NCBI RefSeq assembly: GCF_002288925.2
Contig: NW_022098000.1
Location: 889,938-953,937, forward strand
DNA from: Delphinapterus leucas
Taxonomy: Eukaryota; Chordata; Mammalia; Artiodactyla; Monodontidae
Length of the DNA stretch: 64,000 nt
Reading direction: 5' to 3'
Positions 60,781 through 64,000 of the stretch are shown here, one piece after another; positions within the stretch are counted from its first letter, which is position 1; every line of letters starts with the position of its first letter. A model generated the notes under the pieces. That model was not told the origin of the DNA, ran no database searches, and saw only the letters and a list, made by a program, of their open reading frames with translations. The position numbers and the translations under genes are program-made.

Positions 60781-62829
60781 ATATTCAAAACAGTCTCAAT
60801 CAAATTGCCAAGAAGATTATTGTGGAACTTGACAAATAATAGAAAATTTTCAGAAAGAAATTAGCTTATGAAAGGAGTCACTTAGATGCTGGAAAAGAAG
60901 AATAATCAAGTGGAACAATTAAACTCTAGAAGATGTTGAAACTGATTTAAAAACAGAATAATTAAAACAATTTCTATCTAATGGGACTAGTTGGGTTGTG
61001 GATAGGAACTGAATGGGAAAATACAGAAACAAATTCAAGTCAGTTTGGGAATTTACCTTATAATAAAGTTAGCATTTTCTCAGTTGACAGAAGATGATTT
61101 AAAAAAAAATTTGTGTTGGAGCAACTGGTTAGATGTTTTGAAAAAAGTCTAATTATTGGGTTGTATATATTCAATAACCTTTTTCATACTGATTGTTAAT
61201 GATATTTTTCACCTATTAATATTTTTCACACTAATTAGTTGAAAATCTAATTCAGGGAATGTTTGGGGGGATTCTAACAACATAAAGAACTGAGGACTAA
61301 AGAATGCTTTTTTTTTTTTTTAAGAGCATGACAGAGTAAAGTAAGGTAACAAAATTAAAAAGTTTGGCATGATATTCAAGTTAACACAAAACTATACAAA
61401 TACCCCTTAGGAATGTCCAACTGATTAGGTTCTGGTCCTTGTGAGATTAATAACATAATGAAGAAAGTAATGGGTAGAGAACCACTTGGAGGAAGAAATG
61501 AGATAGAAGCAGAATTGGGGTGGCATTAGGAAAAAAATTGTAAAGTGGACTATAAATTAGGTGATGAAGAAATGCATTTGGGATCTAAACAAATTTAAAA
61601 AAATACGCTCTGAAATGAGCAGAAAAATTTTAAGACTTAGGGGTTAAGGAGGCACATCTATTTATCTTATTGCTCCCTCATTTAGCTAGTCAATGTAAAT
61701 AAGTTAAACATTCCTGTGACAATGTTGTCTCTTGTTCTACTTGTGAGTGAGGATAGGTAGAAAGAGAAAGCTCTGGGCTTGTGTTATAGTTATGCCTTTG
61801 CTGTGTAACAAGACACACCAAAAACTTAACTGCTTAAAGCAACAACCATTTATTAGCTTATGATTCTGTGGGATGGCAATTTGGGGTGGGCTCAGCTGGA
61901 CAGTTCTTCTGATCATCTCAGTTCGGGTAATTTACACTTCTGTATGGACTGCCAATCTGTATGTTCACCATCTTAAGACATTTTAAAGAGAATATGAAGA
62001 GCAATATCTATCAATATCAGGCTATTATCGATATCTCTTCCTCTTCCTCCTTCCCCTTCAATGTTCCTCCTCCAGAGACTTTTTCTTTTGTCTGTTTCAT
62101 TTAGTTAGTTTTAATTGGTTAATTTTTGTTTTTATTTATTTATTTACTTATTTGTTTGGAAAGAGAATGTGCTTGTTTGGTACATTATACTTAAAGATGA
62201 ATTTTAGAAAATAAAATTTGAATGGGTTTATATAATATTCCAGACATCTCTTTGATAATACTATTTAATCAGTGTAACATGGGATAAATAGACTTTTAAA
62301 AAGACTTTGTTTCTGATACTGAACTTTAGTTATTTTTTAAATATTAAAATATGTGTAATTCTACCATTGTACATATTAACACTATTTGGTGTGGATGAAT
62401 AGGACCTTAAAAATTAAATTATCTGACTTCATTAAATAGAGAGAGTCAGACAATGGTAAAAGAGTAGAGTGTTTTCCAAGTGATTCAATTGGCAATGAGA
62501 TTGATACTAGGGCACCATTTGTTCTAAACCACAATGCCTCACAAAATTAACTAACTTTATAAATTTTGAGGGCACCACTTTCACAAAGTATGACCAATCA
62601 TAAGGTGAGAATTCTAATTGTAACACCTTAGAATTTTCAGAAATGTTAAGTAATTCTTCTTAATTTCTCATCATTACCTAATAAATTATTACAGATTTAT
62701 CCTGATTACTTATGTTCTATTTTAAAGTATGTGTGTGTTTTAAACCTATTGTAGGTATGGCCTATAATTCATTCTAATTTCTCCTCAAAAGTCACCTGAC
62801 AGCATGAAAATTTTAATAAATGAATATAT
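60781..62829. other. Unassigned; old dispersed repeat at ~61.77-61.99 kb
   Basis: At 61770-61990 (GCTGTGTAACAAGACACACC, AAGCAACAACCATTTATTAG, GATTCTGTGGGATGG) there is a fragment of a common mammalian repeat whose class I cannot assign. A T run lies at about 61306-61321. No gene is visible. Confidence 0.4.
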
Positions 62830-63022
62830 GTGCTGTCACATAATAAAAGGGAGAGTACTTTTGGCTGGTGTATTTTGTCACAAGATGAACTGGGTTGAGG
62901 AATATCAAAGATATCTTTGATAGCTAGAAGTTTTCATCAGGTGCACCAGAGGTACTGAGAGAATGTAGGACATGTAAATAAGTTCAAGAAGGAAGCTATC
63001 ACTGTCATAGACAACTTGAGGT

Positions 63023-63205
63023 AGGAGATAGATGGGCTCCAGGTTAGACATTTACAACTGGTCTTCTGTTTACATTTCATGGGGCAGGAAAAAGTGGGCT
63101 TCAGGCCGGACACTTACAACTAGCCTCCTGTTTGCATTTCCTGAGACAGGAGATAGGTGGGCTTCAGGTTAGACGTTTAAAATCAGCCTCCTTTTTGCGC
63201 TCCAA
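63023..63205 (+). repeat. Three tandem ~62-bp U3 repeats (enhancer-like)
   Basis: Units start at 63023, 63086 and 63148, each opening AGGAGATAG or AGGAAAAAG. Each carries GTGGGCTTCAGG or its variant, TTAGACATTTA/GGACACTTA and CCTCCTGTTTGCATTTC or its variant. Spacing is 63 and 62 bp. Tandem U3 repeats are the usual form of retroviral enhancers; activity here is inferred only. Confidence 0.85.
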
Positions 63206-63579
63206 AATGGAAGCAATGACAGCCACATGGTAAATAGCCAAGCTTTGTCTCTTGTGGAGGCCTTAAGGTAAGAGTCATGGCCAGATCAAAGAGAGACAAA
63301 ACCTTGTTTGAGTAAAGGATCAAGGGATCTCCACTCCCCACCTCATTGGGGCAAGGGAGACACTACACATGAGCAGAAAGGCTCCTTGTGAGTCAAATGT
63401 CAGGGGACAATTCCAGGCCATGGTGACTCTTGCTTCTCCCAGATGCCTTCACGTCGGGGTCCATCGTGACTGAGAGGTGTGTGTGCACCTAAGAGGAGGG
63501 TCCTGAGACAGATTAGCCAGGGGGGACAAAGCAAGATGATTGGACAGAAGGGAGACAAAGACCCAGAAAACTGCCTCCT

Positions 63580-63586
63580 TATAAAG
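63580..63586 (+). promoter_or_regulatory. TATA box of the ERV LTR
   Basis: TATAAAG lies 37 bases after an inverted CCAAT (63539-63543) and about 80 bases before AATAAA, the normal U3/R spacing for a gammaretroviral LTR. Confidence 0.7.
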
Positions 63587-63663
63587 GATTTAAACTTCCC
63601 GAAGGCGCAACTCTCTCTCTCTGAGTTTGCCTATGCATCTTTCTGCATGTATTTTGCTTTTCC

Positions 63664-63669
63664 AATAAA
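63664..63669 (+). terminator. ERV LTR polyadenylation signal AATAAA
   Basis: AATAAA lies in CCAATAAAC and is followed by T-rich and CT-rich sequence. Confidence 0.75.
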
Positions 63670-63761
63670 CTTTTTACATTTCTCTTTACCTTCTGCCTCC
63701 TCACCTGAGTTCTTTCCTGACAAGGCAGGCAAGAACTAGGGGTCCAGGCCCTAGCTGCTGT

Positions 63762-63803
63762 CCCCTGTGGTCTAGTGGTTAGGACTCCCGGTCTGGGAAA
63801 CCA
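63762..63803 (+). pseudogene. Internally deleted tRNA-Glu-like sequence
   Basis: The 5' part contains GTGGTCTAGTGGTTAGGA, the D-arm region of tRNA-Glu including the A box. It is joined directly to CTCCCGGTCTGGGAA, which is like the 3' half of the T arm plus the acceptor strand. The anticodon arm, variable loop and 5' half of the T arm are missing, so it cannot be a functional tRNA. It sits about 12 bases after the LTR, so it may be a relic of a tRNA-derived SINE or of the ERV itself. Confidence 0.6.
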
Positions 63804-64000
63804 AGATCTTGCTTCCAGCTACTGCTCGCTGCTGCTTGCTGAAAGCTGCTGTGTGCGTCTGAAATCAATCTGATTGCATTAAAAGTATGCTCTGGGTCTG
63901 AATGTTGGCAAATACTGAGTGGTATTGTTGATATTTTCATATGCACTAGCTTTGAAATAATTACCTTTAACTGATGCCTGTTGTAATGCAACAGAAAATT
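63804..64000. other. Unassigned sequence at the right edge
   Basis: There is a GCTGCTTGCTGAAAGCTGCT-type GC-richer start and then AT-rich DNA. It may be ERV internal or flanking sequence; the window ends before this can be decided. Confidence 0.35.

Larger units (their letters stand above)
62830..63750 (+). mobile_element. ERV long terminal repeat with structured U3
   Basis: A complete set of LTR signals is present in order: tandem U3 repeats (63023-63205), an inverted CCAAT (ATTGG, 63539-63543), TATAAAG (63580-63586), AATAAA (63664-63669), then a CT-rich U5 (CTTTACCTTCTGCCTCCTCA). The layout fits a class I (gammaretrovirus-like) ERV. Outer borders are approximate and no target-site duplication was identified. 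What follows to the window end contains no gag sequence that I can see, so it may be a solo LTR or the start of a provirus continuing off the edge. The frame 63479-63739 lies inside the LTR and is not a gene. Confidence 0.7.

Noticed and set aside
63479..63739. 86-codon frame at the right edge as a viral or host gene
   Set aside because: It lies within the R/U5 part of the LTR across its TATA box and poly-A signal.
63762..63803. Functional tRNA-Glu gene
   Set aside because: The anticodon arm and half of the T arm are missing.

Overview
This window is mammalian nuclear DNA, almost certainly from a cetacean (whale or dolphin). The evidence is four CHR-2-type tRNA-Glu-derived SINEs, LINE-1 copies of the type common in cetacean genomes, and a background of ancient eutherian repeats (MIR, L2, MER20, MER5, Tigger, MaLR). 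I found no functional protein-coding gene, no RNA gene and no CRISPR. Almost every open reading frame over 60 codons is a piece of a dead L1, a microsatellite, or chance. The window is best described as a repeat-rich gene desert.

Layout. 1-2415: minus-strand L1 5'UTR (L1-A) with GA-rich microsatellites; its ORF1 lies off the left edge. 2416-8055: mostly unassigned sequence with a 194-bp Tigger MITE and one CHR-2 SINE. 8056-13925: nearly full-length plus-strand L1 (L1-B), then a second SINE. 15.7-28.9 kb: ancient repeats (L2, MIR, MER20, minus-strand L1M/HAL1-like relics, plus-strand L1 3' ends) separated by single-copy-looking DNA. 28999-40860: an old L1 (L1-C) split by a younger 6.0-kb L1 insertion (L1-D, 34349-40393). 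40.9-50.4 kb: MaLR-like LTR pieces, an L1M with a MER5 inside it, L2, MIR, a third SINE and microsatellites. 50.45-52.29 kb: two retroviral LTRs with a tandem-repeat tract between them. 52413-54465: 5'-truncated L1 (L1-E) with the fourth SINE inside it. 54.5-62.8 kb: mostly unassigned DNA with L1M and MER5 relics. 62.83-64.0 kb: an ERV LTR with three tandem U3 repeats, followed by a tRNA-Glu-like relic.

The most interesting locus is L1-D. Target-site duplications of 13 bp (12/13 matching) show that it landed inside L1-C. The inserted unit does not begin at the L1 5' end. About 315 bp of foreign sequence come first: an antisense L1 5'UTR fragment joined to part of a MaLR-like LTR. This points to 5' transduction or template switching. 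L1-D also lacks the end of its 5'UTR and the first part of ORF1, joined cleanly, which recalls spliced L1 insertions (SpIREs) but could be a simple deletion.

I did not find a previously undescribed gene system. The value of the window is its insertion history, two unrelated L1 promoter types attached to one coding lineage, the structured ERV LTR at the right edge, and a few repeat-free stretches that deserve a conservation test. Repeat family names come from recognition of consensus sequences, not from a database search.
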